Assembly (NCBI GenBank): GCA_015680685.1
Contig: MNCI01003419.1
Coordinates: forward strand, 294,359-358,358
Direction: 5' to 3'
Length of the DNA stretch: 64,000 nt
Origin: Gnetum montanum
Taxonomy: Eukaryota; Streptophyta; Gnetopsida; Gnetales; Gnetaceae
Shown here piece by piece: positions 42,815-56,154 of this stretch. The notes beneath the pieces were generated by a model. That model had not been told where the DNA came from. It worked only from the letters and a program-made list of their open reading frames with translations, and did not search any database. Position 1 is the first letter of the stretch, and each line of letters opens with the position of its first letter. Position numbers and translations under genes: made by a program.

Positions 42815-43975
42815 CTTTTTAAATTCATACATGAAAGTACCATCATGATGAAGCATTTCAAGATGAAGGACAAAGAGACAATTAAAGAATAGTTCTTTAG
42901 AGTCACTGAAATTGTCCATACACTTAGAGGACTTGGAGAAGATTGTCTAGATTCAAGAGTCATATTGAAGATTTGAGAAATCTTCCTATGAGATTTTATA
43001 CCAAAGTGAAGATCTTGAGAAGTCTTTCCAAGAGATTTCATGCTAAAGTAACAACCGTTTTTAAAGTAAGAGACACAAGCACAATGAAAGTGGATGAGCT
43101 CCAAGGAATCAAATACGAGATGTTACTTTAAAAATATGAAGAAATTGAATCCTTTAAGAAGAACGTTACATTGAAGACCTTTAAGTAAGTTGAGAAAGAT
43201 GATGTAGATGAAATAGATGAGGAAGAATTAACACTCCTTACTAAGAAATTTAGCAAAGTCATTAGAATTTTTTTTAAAAAGTAAGAAATCATCTAATAAT
43301 GATAGAAAAATTGACAAAAAGGATAAGAAAAGTGAGATCCAATGCTACAACTATCATAAATATGGACATGTTGCATTAGAATGTTCACACAAGAGAAGAA
43401 AGAACAAAAAAAGAAAGAAGGTAAGTCTAAAGGTAAGAAGGCCTTGTGTTCTTTGGATGAGTTTGAAAAATCTTCATCAAATGAAGAAGCAAGTGAAGAA
43501 TGCAATCTTGTACTCATGCTGGTACTTAAAGGAGAGTACCATCTTCATGAGGATGTAGAATACAAGTATGAATTACTTCTAACTTCTTTCAAGAAGCTTC
43601 AAACCATATGTAAGAACATGAAGAAAAAGCTTTATGAGTAAGAGTTAAAACTTGAGTCTCAAGCTTTAAGACTTCAAGAAAAAGAAAATCCTCATAAAGC
43701 TTTGCAAGCTAAACCCAAATTCCTTGAGAACACAAATTCCTTGAAAAATGTCTCAAGAAAAGGAATGATTAAGTTTAATAAAAGGAGGAGGAGCTAAAGA
43801 ACACCATTAAGAAGCTAAATGTTTCTCAAGCCACCATTAGTTGTTAAGCCCAAGAAATTACAAATCTAAAGGATGCAACTGAGAAACTCATCCTAGGGAC
43901 ACCCACTTTGAATGTAATGATGGAAAAGACAAGACAAGATAGTGATAGAATAAGCCTTGGTTACAAGCCTAATCC
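42815..43975 (+). pseudogene. Copia gag (UBN2-type), C-terminal part with zinc knuckle
   Basis: Reads MKHFKMKDKETIKE, FFRVTEIVHTLRGLGED, RSLSKRFHAKVTTVFKV, TSTMKVDELQGIKYEMLL, then EEELTLLTKKFSKVI and a Lys/Asn/Asp-rich stretch. The zinc knuckle reads IQCYNYHKYGHVALECSHKR at about 43337-43396, where the second Cys is replaced by Tyr. KKALCSLDEFEKSSSNEEAS and a coiled-coil tail follow. Frames switch and stops occur. With the fragment at 20508 it probably formed one Copia element that element A split. Confidence 0.8.
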
Positions 43976-44377
43976 AAAATTTTGGAGAAGAGAAGATAAG
44001 TAGAATCATCTTTCTAGGTATGAATTTATTTCCAAAAGCTCTTATATTTAATATTATTATTGGTATAATTAAAGTCATATTTAGTATTATTATTAATACA
44101 TATCTTATTTTTAGGATTGGAAAGATGAATATATTAATAAGAACTATGAAATTTTAATAAAATTTAATGAAAATTCTTGAAAATTAGTTTACTAGGAGTT
44201 TTGGTATTACATCACAAGTTGTGGTTTTCAAACCACGAGTTGACCATAGATTGTTATCTTTAAAAATAATGAAAAAATCAAATTTAAGAATATCATGAGT
44301 GGACCATGTAGGCACAATGAGTCATGGCCTAATAAAATGGTTGAAAATAAGGAATTGAGAACACCATGGGTTATGGT
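43976..44377. other. AT-rich stretch between Copia gag and element D
   Basis: Nothing recognisable. Several ATTATTATT runs are present. Confidence 0.5.
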
Positions 44378-45243
44378 TGATAAGTGAAAAATTACACCAT
44401 ATGCGTAACCATACAGATCACAAGCATTCACACATAATCTTGTTAGATTTTGTGGACTAGGACTAGTATAGTTGTGTAGATAGCTAGACACTAGATTGCT
44501 GGTTATTGTCTTCCTAATCACACTTGTGTGGGCTAGTTCATATGGTTAAGTTTGATTAAGGCATATGATGATGATGTTGTTAAGGTCATAGATAAAGCAT
44601 TATTAAAATATTAAAATTATAAATTATCTAACCTAAGTGCAAAGAATAAATCTAATTTAGTCTGTGCATGAAGTATTTGTTTCTAACTCACCATACATAT
44701 TTTGAACATATGTTAATGTCACTGGGTTACCAAGTATCTATTGTTGGGTGTACCAAGTGGTGCATTGTTGGGATTACCAAATGTTAATGCTTTCACGCTC
44801 ATAGTTGATTTTACTTATGCAGTGTAATTAAGTGCAATGAATATAAAATAATTAACTAAGTGCTTGGAATAAAAATAATAATTAAAGTTAAATTGCAATT
44901 AAGGAAAACATTAAACTAATGCCAAGTCTCGCAATGAAGGAAAATGAATCTTGATCTATTTGTTATCATGAAAATGTGTTCAGGTACATGATCACTTGAA
45001 TAAGATTATGTACAATTTACTTAATTAACACTACATGTGCTAGGGTATAAATTCTAACTATTTTGAGGAGAAATTGCAATATTTTGACTAAGTTATTGAC
45101 CTAATGATGCCATAAATATAGTGGATGCATACATTTATATAGGCATTTATTACACTTATATCAACACTAGTGCATTAATGAAGTAGAACATGTGTAAATG
45201 CTGATGTGTCATAGATGTAGCAAAAAAGAGTAAAAAATCATCA
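44378..45243 (-). repeat. 3' LTR of element D (866 bp)
   Basis: TGATAAGTGAAA...AATCATCA on the plus strand, next to TACCTCCATAACTAACTAAA, the same junction as TACCCCCA in A and B. Internal blocks (GGTTACCAAGT, TGTTGGGATTACCAA, AATAAGATTATGTACAATT) match the R/U5 parts of the other LTRs. Confidence 0.75.
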
Positions 45244-45476
45244 TACCTCCATAACTAACTAAAATCTTGTCATTGAGTTAATAAAATTTGGACCAAGTTG
45301 TTGACAAAATTATGGGAGTGACTCAACTGACTTTGATTGTGTATTTGAAGTGTCACATTACAAAATGTATTAGAGTGTTTTACAAAATTTGGAGTCCTAA
45401 TAAAATTGAGCACATTATAAAAAATTCTTATGCATATATACGCAAAAATATACTAAAGCATATGCCTTAGATGATG

Positions 45477-48400
45477 CTAGGTGGTGGTGGTGACTCTACA
45501 ACTCCTATGGTGGCTTCTCATGCCTCGGTTGTGGCTATGGCTATCTTACAACTACTACTGCTAACTTCAACTTAAATGCATCAAGTAATGACATCATTTT
45601 CTCCTCCTTTGTTTTAGGGTTGTTTATGGTCTAGGTTAGTTCACATAAATTAGTAATTGTAGGCACCTTCCAAGAAAAGGATACGGTTGGAAACATCTCA
45701 TGCGCATTGATAAATCAAGCAATGAATTATTTGCATTCAATATGAAACAAATTTAATGTGTTCTATAGCTCTTGGTAGTTACTCATCCTCCAAGCTAGAA
45801 TTTCAATAATAATCCTTTCATATTTGAATATTGTTTTAAGGATCTCAAGCTCTGCATTAGCTATTTCAAGCTTCTGTCACCTTCTTATGGATCTTGTACT
45901 CATTCTTATAAAATAAGTAAGAGCTAGCCACTGTTTTTTCCAACTTGGACTTAGGCCTTCCACTAGGGAGCATTACAGGATTGGCATAACAAAGATAGGC
46001 TAACGCCATATACTCTATCATCTCCTTGATCTATAACTCTTTCATGTAGATTTCAATTATGTTATATGCATTTAGTCCATCAAAGATGAACTACCATGTG
46101 TAACATCTTGATGTTTCAAACCTAGGATCATAGGTCTGTCAATTATTTTCTTATGCTAAGGTAAATTAGCATAAGGATATATCTTCATATAATATGATCT
46201 ATATTATGTGTTATCTTGCTAGCTGATTATGCTAGCAAATTCTAACATTGTTTTTATATTTATATTTATGATTATGCAACTTGAGGTTTAAACCCTTAAC
46301 TCCTTGTTAGTATGTATTTTTGATACACTAAGTAGTGCACTTATAATTGGTCTCTCATGGTATATTCGCTTATAAGCTTGTGTATAATGTATCTTAGAAC
46401 AACTTGTTATGTATTAACAAGGTTTGACCCTTGGAACTCTTAGTGAGTATAGATGTCTTGTTATCTTTTGATGATATGCTTCTTAAGGCTTGGACATTAG
46501 ACATTGCTCTTATTACATATTTGAAATATTATTATTTTGTATTTCTCTTCTTAATTATTATTTCTTGCTTATACTTGGCGCCTTTAGTAAAAGGACAAGT
46601 TAAAAAGATGATGGTAGTTCATTACTAGTATTTTATTTATGTTTTATTTATAGTCATATTTTATTTTATTCTAAGGTTTTAGAATAAAGTAAGAATATGA
46701 TTATAAGACATGTTAAATAAATATTTGGGATTTATTTAGTTATTCTTTTATTTTATCTTGGAATACATTCTTGGGTATGTGGGCTTATTCTAATATTTTC
46801 TTGGTGACTTTAACACATTGGTTAATCATTGGACCCTTTTTTTCAATTCATGTTATCTAATTTTTATAAAATGAGTTATTAATTCTTTATTTTTAGAATT
46901 ACCCAAACACTCCTTCTTGTGCGTATAAATACTTGACATTAGTAGCTTTCTTAATATTAATTTTACTTCTTTGTCTCTCTTGTGCTCATGCTCATGGATA
47001 TGCTTGGTGGATCTCTTGATAATTTCTAAATTTAAACCTATTCTTGCTTGCCAAAGTTTAGATCTTAGTTGATCTCTTGATGTAGAGGAAATATTCTTGA
47101 TTCCATCAATTCCAATAAGAAGCTTACCTTCCTATAGCTGCTTTCTTTTTGAGATGGTTTGTATTACTAATCTAATCATATTACATGTATTATCAATCTA
47201 ACCTTGGTTTTGCTGAATTTTCTATACTTTTTCATTTTTACAATTATCCACTTTACATTCCAACTTATTTTTTTTACCTACATCATTTCCTCTTAGCAAT
47301 GATAGTGGTGATAGCTTCTAGATACATTGTGACAAAAGTTGTGATGATTTTCTATTGCTTTTTCCAAAGTAGTAACTCACATTTGACATCTGACATTAAC
47401 AAGAGTAGCTAGTTGATATTTTGAGCATGTATGGGCATGTTCATAAGGTTGAAATGCTAGGAAATTTAACCTTTAATATTTATCAATTAACAAGGACTGA
47501 GAAAAGGTAATTAATGTATAAAATAAGTAGGCCTTAGGCATAGTAAAGTTGATTTAGAGGATTCTACCAACCTAGTGATGTGTAGCCTACATTAGAAAAT
47601 CTTATATGGTAGTGAAGAGCTAAGATGTAGGGTATTTATAGGGTTGATAATAGCCATAAGATATCCTAATAGTTAGCCTAGACATGCATGAGGGTTTAGA
47701 ATTTAACAATTATTCTTGTCTTGCATGAGGACTAGTTAAGTTAGTATCAATCTTGTAGTTAGTCTAAGTTGATGTAACTCATGGTATATCATTGTATGTA
47801 AATCCTAGTTAATGTAACAACTAATGTATCAACGGTAAAGTTAATATGGTAATTTATGCATTAATAGTGAAGTTAATGTAATAATTTATGTATTAATCAT
47901 AATGTTAGTGGTTTTGATTAATAGTTAAGTTAATTGTTATCGGCCCAACAATGTATCTAGTAGTGTGGGCTCCATCTTCTAGCTTATTCAAAGTGATACC
48001 AAGATGGTTTCCTTTATGGTGAAGATGTTCTAATCCTTCCTATATGTGTTTCATGTAGATTTTAGTTAGGAGGCTTGGATGGAATTTCTAGGTGATTATA
48101 TGGATTCTAAATTAGGATGCGCTAATTATTAAGGATGCTTTGTGGTTAAAGGATCTAAGAATTGTACTTTGCAGCCATGTCATGATTTTTTAAAATGGCT
48201 TATGTGGCTATCTTATGTATTTCTTGTAACTTGTATTATAAGGATTTGCGCTTATGATGTTGGCATAACATGGCTATTTTTTAAGGGATGCATTCTTTAT
48301 AGTTTACTCAAGTATGCTAATTAGTTATTAAGGCTCATGCTAGATGATGTAAGATTATCCAATGATTTAATTTTTAATTTTAAGTTTTACATATGGATAT

Positions 48401-49180
48401 ATGGAATTTAATCTTGCCCCTTAAGTAATTTTATAAATTTATGTATGGTTAATTTTTGGATGTGATACTATCCATCATCTTGAAGCTATTGGAGGGCTTC
48501 ATTTATCTTTACCTTAGTTAGTTGGATTTCTTTTGGCATGTCAAATTATTTCCTATAATGATTTTTGAACTTTTTATGCTTTATGGCTTTATTTTTCTAG
48601 GTGGCAATCTCAATTGCCAATTTTTGATGTATTGTTTGCATCTTCCCCATGGAGAGATTTTTATTCTCAATTACTTGCATCTCTTGTAGTTGCTTCTACT
48701 GGTGCTTAAGGTATTCTTCTAGTTGATTCTTATATTTTTCTACCTTAAGTAGTCTTATATTTTCTTTGGTCATATCCTTATTCTCTTTATGCACTATGCT
48801 AAGGGTCTTGTTTACTTCATTAAGCATTCTCTTTATCAAGGATGTATCCCGAGTAGCTGTTTCTTTCTTGATCTCAACTTCTTGTTATTTATCCTTAAGT
48901 TTCTCAAAGGTCTCATCCTTGGTGAGATTAAGTTGATGGAGAGTAGGATTAGACAAGCAGGCTAATAATTATACAACTTTGATTATTAGTTATTGATTAA
49001 GTGATGTACCCTCCTGAAGTTGCATCTTTGTAATGATGAGTTTAAGATTGGTCTCTACACACCACTTTATTACCTAGTCTAAATTGTCTAGTGCTTACTC
49101 AAATTTGGAATTGTAGGTGGAGAATTCACTCATGAAGACTTCCATACCATTACCAATATATTGCTAAAAGATATTAAAAA
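45477..49180 (-). pseudogene. Accessory coiled-coil gene remnants in element D
   Basis: Two blocks, 45477-46095 and about 48480-49180, match the coiled-coil half of the accessory gene. At 48590-48830 the minus strand reads VEKYKNQLEEYLKHQ-x-KQL and QTIHQKLAIEIAT-x-KNKAK, against VEKQKNVLEEHFHQSRKQL and IYQKIAIEISAWKNEAK in element B. Stops are frequent. The N-terminal domain region is absent, so D joins RT sequence to the coiled-coil part by a deletion. Confidence 0.65.
46095..48475. mobile_element. Probable insertion (solo-LTR candidate) inside element D
   Basis: The coiled-coil homology of D stops at about 46095 and resumes at about 48476. The intervening 2.4 kb starts TGTAACATCTTG and ends ...GATGTGATACTA. 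It has no gene and contains a TATA-like CGTATAAATACTTG at about 46924, as a long LTR would. No convincing TSD or CA end was found, so this is tentative. Confidence 0.3.
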
Positions 49181-49185
49181 TAAGG

Positions 49186-49980
49186 TGATGAATCACATTT
49201 TTTCATTTTCTTTGATGTCAAATATCCGACATCAGGTATTCGATGTTAGGGTAGATATCTGATGTCATGAGGTATATGCTAGCCTATAAATATAGCACTT
49301 GGGCTTACAATTTTCATATTAGTTTTTGTCATAGTTAGCGAAGCTCTTGTAGTTTGTTTTCTCTAGAGTTAGAATATTTTCTAAGTGCCTGTAGTTTGTG
49401 TATGGATCTTTGTTTGAACATTGATGTACCTAAGCACAACATTGTGACAAGAATAAAAATGAACTCTTTTGATAATCCTTGCAGCACTAAGAATAGATTA
49501 ATGTTTCCTTTAATGTACTTTACTTTCATACACTTACTTTAATGCATTTAAATTAAGTAATTAATTTCTAGTTATTAATGAACACAAGCACGACCACTTT
49601 GAGCATACATATAGTGCTTGGTAACCCAACAATGCTTAACATTTGATAGCCCAACAACACTACATGTGTTTAGGAAAGTGGAATGGGTACTTGTGTTAGG
49701 CTAGCTAGGCAGTAGATAAATTAGATCCTAAATTATTCTACCTTTCATTATTGTTGTAGGTAATTAAACTTATAAAACGTAAAATGATAAAAACCATGTA
49801 CCTCAATTACACTTAAACCATATCTTTGAGCTTCAAAAGTGTAGTTGGGAAGACAACGAACATTATCAATGCCCATTTCACTTCCTAGAGGAACTATAGG
49901 TCCATGAAATTTGATCAGATCACACGTAAACATCTTTGTGATTCATATGGTTGGACGTAAGGGTACGTTGCTGCTCATCA
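49186..49980 (+). repeat. Solo LTR E of the Athila-like family, with perfect TSD
   Basis: TGATGAATCAC...GCTGCTCATCA (795 bp) is flanked by TAAGG on both sides (49181-49185 and 49981-49985). TATAAATA lies at 49285-49292. U3 has inverted pieces (CGACATCAGG / TATCTGATGTC) in place of the GATATC block. No polypurine tract or PBS adjoins it. It inserted in opposite orientation into element D. Confidence 0.9.
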
Positions 49981-50230
49981 TAAGGCATTAAAAAGTTACA
50001 AGTATATTACATAGGCTAAAAGACATATTGTATGCAAAAATTTCCCATAAAAATTTAAAAATGATTTTGGCCTAATTTGGATTTAATTATGACCACTATA
50101 GCTATCCAAGAAGCTATAATACATGTGACTTACAATAGTGTCTAAAACCTGGTTCATAGATGGTAAAAAAAAAGTGGTTCATGAAGGTCATCATGTTCAA
50201 TAGTCAAATATTGAAATAGATTCGCCATTA

Positions 50231-50368
50231 ATATTCTTTCTTTGGCACAATAATGAGTGGGCTTACCCACTTACTATCTACTATAGGATAGATGAACTTG
50301 GCTTTAAGGAGCTTTTCCATCTTCTTCTTAATGACATGCTTTAATTTGGAATTTAGTCTTTGTTGTGG
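50231..50368 (-). pseudogene. Ty3/gypsy reverse-transcriptase N-terminal fragment in element D
   Basis: The minus strand reads QQRLNSKLKHVIKKKMEKLL, KAKFIYPIVDSKWVSPLIIV and PKK. This is the conserved start of gypsy RT (RRLNP..KEVVKKEV.KLL.AG.IYPI.DS.WVSP...VPKK). It ends in a stop just after PKK and no palm motif follows downstream, so RT was truncated. Confidence 0.85.
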
Positions 50369-53052
50369 CTATCCTTTAAGCTTAATGGTAGGATTTTTTT
50401 AGATTCTATACTAGAAAATGTTCAAATAAATAGTTGTTATTTCATCATATGATGAGGTCAAGGTTGTTGGCTATTTATTTTCTACCATTAGTAGTGTTGT
50501 ACTCACTTTGGATTTTTCTGCATAAGTTAGAGTTTTGGGTACATTCCATGGCTTTTTAGCTCAAAGCCATCCTCAATAGTTCAGATTCAACATTCTACAT
50601 CATTGGTCATGTTGTTTTTGGTTTTTCTCCAGTATTTATCAAAAATGACATCATACATTATTTTTGGTATCATTTTGGAATGCTCATTCTCAAGCTTTAG
50701 TTTCAATGTCTAATATCATCTCCTATGTCGATTTTGACTTTTGCTTCTCTAATAATTTGTTCTTGAAATATAGTCATTTTGCTTTTAAGGTCCAGTGTTA
50801 ATCTTGCTTTCAATGTTCGACATTATTTTCTACATTAGCTATATTTTTGATGTCTACTACAAATACATGTCATTTCTCCTATTTATAATATTTTAGAAGA
50901 TTCTGTAGGTCATAATGCATCATTTCTTCACAATCTACAAGGTATTTATGGTCTATAAATAGCAGGAAATTTCTAAACAAAAAGAAGTTATTAGTTGGAA
51001 CATTAACAATTGGAAAACTTTATAAAGACTCTACCTCTCTTCGAAATAGTTACTTTTTTGACAATTATTAGAAAACCTTATGTGATTTTTAGCTTCTTAA
51101 AGTTCCTTTCTAATTCTTCTCTCTCCTTGTTGATACATTATATCCCCTTCATACTATCCTTCTGACACATGGAGAATCCCCTTGGATCTAGATATACAAA
51201 TTTGATTCAATCCCTTGTTATTACATATTACTAGTTGCTAACATGTAATGGTTCTATTAGATCTTCATCAAGCACATGCATTAGAGAGATAATGGGGTAA
51301 TAAAGCTTCTCGTCAATCATCCCTAATTCCTAATTTCATCTCGTAGGATTACTATCACATCCTCTTAGGTTCTTTCCTTGGAAATTCCACTTTTCTATAT
51401 TTTTTCTTTTAAGGGCACAATTTTCAATAGATTTGGCTTTGCTTTGTTCCATGTTTCTATCTCTTTTTTAGTTACATATACTTTGATTTTTGTAGATCTC
51501 ATTTTATGTAATGTTTTCCTTTCTTCTACATTGCATCACACATACATTTTTTTAATCATATTTTCTTTGCTTTCATTGCTTATTCCACACATTCCTTTTT
51601 ACTTATTATTTGCTCGTGTTTGGCAAAAAGACTGCCTTAAACTATTGAATTTTCTAATAATTTATAAGCTCCATTTCAATTTAGAGACTTATTTCTTTAG
51701 ACCATATGGTGGCCATAGGATGCTTAGCTTATTTTTGCATAGGGTTATATTAAATCTTAAATTTATGATGATTCTTACCATAACATATTTTTGGTGTTAG
51801 AAGGAGGACCTTCAAAATTAACATCATTTGTAAAGTGCTCTTTAACATTTTTCAAGTTTTAATGATAGGATAATTTGAAACACTAATGTCACATCATTTC
51901 TCTTGTGACTTTTATGATTATCTTGAATAGATATTTTCACTTTTTGTTTGGAGTTTAAACTTGGTTGTAGGGAAAACTAAAGCTTGGTAATAGCCCTATG
52001 AGGTCATAGTTATTACTATGATACCTTTACAACTATGGCATCATCTCCTAATTTAAATTTTTGTAAACTTTAGAGGCTTAGTGATCTAAAGAGAAATTTA
52101 GGATTCTTAGAAGAATTATGCCTAAGGGACTATAAGATAGCCTATGTTAAGTAAGATCTAGGCTTCTTACTCGCATGAGATATGTTCTAGCTCATGATAG
52201 AATATGAGGATGCCGATGATATTTCTCTTTTCCTTCCTAATCCAGATCATCTAATTAAACTAGATCATGGGGAAGCTAAAGAAATCATAGAATTTATCAT
52301 GGAATAAGAAATGATATAGGAAAAGATACACTTGCAGATCAAAGAGATTAGGGTAAAGATCATCATGTATTAACCTCTTAGTCCTCACATCACTATTAGA
52401 GGAAAAATGAATCAGATGTCCATTTAGTAGATGAAGATGAAGAGAAATTAGCTAAATATCTTGCTAATATTGATAATTTATCACATCATTAACATCACTA
52501 TCATATCTATATAGATTTCTTTACTTGGATTTGTTCCTTCTAGCATGGGACCACTCAGTCTTCTCTTAAGCTCTATTCTCCATCCTACCATTTGTTTCCT
52601 GTTAACAATGTTAGCAACCCTCATTTTTTCTTCCAATCCTCCAATCCATTTTTGTATATCCACATACTTCATTCCTCAACCTCAACCTACTATATATCCT
52701 TTTTAGTCCATTATATTTATTATTTTTACTTCTCCACCATAATGCGTCATCTTTTCTTCTATACCTACCTAATTCTATTTTTTCTATTTTGTTAGGAATA
52801 TCTGCTTCCATTGCACTTGGATCCATTTTGTACATGCATCCCCTTTAACATCATCATGTACTACTATAGCTCAAGTTATTTCTCACTTTCCCAAAATAGA
52901 TCCATAGCTATTAGCATTACTTAATGATGTTATGCTTTGTCTTTAAGCATTGAAGATAAAGTAGCTAAGATAGTGTTCATGAAAAGAAATTCTCTTATTT
53001 TCTTCAATTAAGTCCTAAGTAATCCTATAAGATTTTTTATTTCTTACTAGTC
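50369..53052. other. AT-rich, degraded retroelement sequence
   Basis: No gene assigned. The first part may be the protease side of element D and the part after about 52170 the gag N-terminal region of element F. Neither could be read confidently. Short open frames at 51378-51800 and 52592-52795 have no recognisable motif. Confidence 0.3.
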
Positions 53053-54885
53053 ATGCCCAAGAAAGTTTCATTATCATTCTTTACAAAGTATAATAGTGAA
53101 GTAGGAAATTCTATGAATCATTTGGTTACATTTAGAAATGAATGCATGCTTCTTATCCCTTACCCTTACATTACGTTGAGATGTTTCTTTAACTTTCTTT
53201 TTGGAAGAGCTTTGGAATGGGATAGATCCTTGCCTCATGGTTATATTACCTCTTTAGAACAATTTTTGACAACTTTCATTGAATGTTTCAAGTTCAATGT
53301 TCCTCAAAGCACTAGCATTCTATCCTTTGTAGCCTTCAAGTAAGCTCTAAATAAGCCCATTAACAAGTTCATTTCTTGATGGATAATGGCATCTATTAAT
53401 TTACTATATCATTTGGAGAAATGCCATTTACAAGACATTTTTGAAGCTACAATCATTGATTATATTTAGAAGAGGATGAGTTATCCTAAGCATCATTCTT
53501 TGAATGATGCCTTCCTAGTTGTCAAATGCATTGAAGAACCATCATTCAATGCAGTGACTAAGAATTCTTATCAATCTATAACAAAGCTAACAAGGTTGTG
53601 AAATAAGAGAGGGGACAACCAACTTCTTATGGTATTTCTTCTTTTTCTAAGAGTCAAAACAATGCTTCCTCAACTACTTCTTCTTCAACTTAGCGACACA
53701 GAGCTCAAAGAAATAGAGATTAATATACAAAGATACACATAATCTATTTTCTACTTAACAATCTTCTTAGGGATGACCACTTGAAGAGGAAGTAAGTTTC
53801 TAATTATACAAAAGCACATTATTGCCATATTTAGCTCATAGTAATGGATCCTTCTGACAAGAAAGAAGATGATCCCAAGGTGCCTAAGCATATGACTATC
53901 AAAAGTACTACTAATATCATAAGACTGTTGATCATGACATAGATAACTGTAAAAATTTGAAAGATGACATTCAGGATCTCATAGATAATGACAATATAGT
54001 AATGAAAAAATGAGCCATCCACTATGCATTTAGATAATAACTAAAGATATTTTAAAATCCCTTGGGACTTCAAAACACTATTTTAGCTTTTAAGAAAGAA
54101 TATAAAACTCATAACTACTCATCTAAGGAGCCTTATGTCATTCATTGGTTTGACTATATGTATCATCAATAGTCTCCATCACAATCTCAAAAGCCTTATG
54201 CCATTTACTCGTCTGACTACACAAATCATCCTTTTTCATCTTTGTATTTCATTCATGATGTTCCAATTAACCAAAACTTAGCTATATCTCATACTATTAC
54301 CGATTTCCATCATTCTACTTCCATTACTCAATCCATTTCTTCTTCTTTTCTCTCATCCCATTTCATACCATGTTGAATTCCAAAATACTCAATCACCCAC
54401 TATATCTCAACCATCTAATCACCTCTTTTCATCTCCTTAGGTAAGAATCATTATTGATAACTAGCATACCAATGAGTAATAGAAAAACAAACATAAGGAG
54501 AAAGTTATTAATGCACCTAAGCAAATGTTTAAGACATCAAAGAAGGTTTCTTTCTAGAAACATGAGGAACCTATTTTTTTTTTTTGAGTAAGTCTCCACC
54601 TTCATCTAATCATATACAACCAATGATAGTGCACTTGTTTCACAATCATCTTAGTCAACAAATAATAAGGTTCTACAATAAATAACCACTAGTTTCCATT
54701 TGAAATGAATTAATGTGTCCTTATATGATCTCATAACAACCTCTAAAGAGCATCATGTTGCTTTCTATGATGTTCTTAAGAGAATTATGATCCCAAGTAA
54801 CATTCCATCTTAGACATAAGATATATCATCCTTTCTTAGAGTCCCTCCTTATGGATTACATAGTCTAAACTTTTGTAAGAATTTT
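53053..54885 (+). pseudogene. Tat-like gag-protease fragment (element F)
   Basis: Starts MPKKVSLSFFTKYNSEVGN and reads a gag core (FGRALEWDRSLPHGYITSLE, FIECFKFNVPQSTSILSFVA) as in element C. At about 53905-53990 a zinc-knuckle relative reads YHKTVDHDIDNCKNLKDDIQ with the first Cys lost. At about 54717-54800 the Tat motif reads VSLYDLITTSKEHHVAFYDV, against SLYDLVMTSLAHREALAQTL in C. Many stops. It is cut at 54886 where an LTR-like sequence begins; LTRs of F itself were not seen. Confidence 0.7.
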
Positions 54886-56154
54886 TGTGATGGGAAAAAT
54901 CAAGTGCTAGATGCTAAAATCCCCATACAAACAATTTAACCCTAGGATCTATGGGCTTAAAAGATCTAAGATGCCTTTGATAGTCTAGCCAATCACCAAA
55001 GGACTTTGAGATCCATTACTAGCTTAACATGAGCAACAAAAATGAACAAGAGATACATGAATAAAAATTAATGTGCCAGATCCACGATCAAATTAAACCC
55101 AAATATACAAAACAGAAGAAAAATGACCAAAAAGACTGCAAACTTATATTAATTTACAAATCAAAGTTTAGAAATTATAGATCTATTTGTTTATAAGTTG
55201 TTTCTCAATGTTGATTTGCACCTAGGCCATACAAGAGAGGCCTCAGAAGTCTCTAATCTGCACTCAAGCCTTCTAGTAGAGGCCTCAGAAGTCTTCATGA
55301 AATTTTTATTTAAGAATTCAAGGTGTGGGAGTGTGGGATGTGCTTCATTGCAATCATGAAGATGTCTTACTCTATCCATTCTACACTGGATAGTCTCTTT
55401 GGAGGTTACAATAGGTTCTAAGTGTTGAAATATCTCCAATGCTCAAAGATGTCAAGTGCTTAAAAAAGGTCCAAGTTCCCAAAGATGGCATTGGTTTATG
55501 CATTTATAGGTTGTTGGCTTGCTTTTTCATGTTGACTTTCATGTGGCAAGTTTCTCAGTATCATTCCCAACATTTTTTGCAATTTACATTGGTAGGAATG
55601 ATACAACTTTTTTTATGATCTATGTTGGCTAGCCTGTAATGTATTTCTTGTTTTATGCATAGCATAAATTTAGTTTACATTGGCTAGCATAATTTCCCAT
55701 GTAATTTTGATTCATGATGGCTAGCATAATTCATAGCATATTTTATGATTCATCTATGAATTACACTTTACATCATAAGGTGTGTGACATCTCATTCCCA
55801 TATGTCATGGAAAACATCAAATATATGTTATATTAGACAAATTGTGTAAGAAGACAATATATGAAACGTCAAACATATGTAACATTAGACATTATGCATA
55901 AAGAAAATAATAGAGGAAGTGCTGAAAGAGAAAAAAAAGAATGCTTTATTGATATGGAATAGTATATCTTGATCATGCTTTGAGAGTGGTCCTTGGGGTT
56001 TTCTTCCTTTGGCATCTATCCCCTTAGAGGCAATCCAACACTGCCACCATGGTTAGGCCTACAACCAGCAAGAAGGGATGGTCATTTCTCTTCCTGTCCC
56101 ACTTCACATGGCTTCTGTGACTTGCCTATATTGGCTTTGCCACTCCATGCCTAG
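54886..56154 (-). repeat. LTR of element H, left part (rest at about 62556-62749)
   Basis: F homology ends exactly at TGTGATGGGAAAAATC (54886). On the far side of element G the sequence ends GAATGTGACA, then a minus-strand polypurine tract (plus ATCTACCCCTCTTA). Read on the minus strand this is TGTCACATTC...CCCATCACA, with TG...CA ends, about 1.46 kb without G. The short minus-strand frame at 55191-55439 has an internal duplication (TSEAS twice) but no known domain. The LTR call is an inference from boundaries and was not confirmed by a second LTR. Confidence 0.4.

Larger units (their letters stand above)
44378..50400 (-). mobile_element. Degraded Athila-like element D (3' LTR, accessory-gene pieces, RT scrap)
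   Basis: The 3' LTR (44378-45243) is followed by a polypurine tract (plus TACCTCCAT), then homology to the end of the accessory gene (GGTGGTGGTGACTC at 45480), coiled-coil segments, and an RT fragment at 50231-50368, all on the minus strand. A solo LTR (49186-49980) and probably another insertion (about 46095-48475) interrupt it. No 5' LTR was found, so the right limit is approximate. It is the most diverged of the family here and the only one with any pol sequence. Confidence 0.65.
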
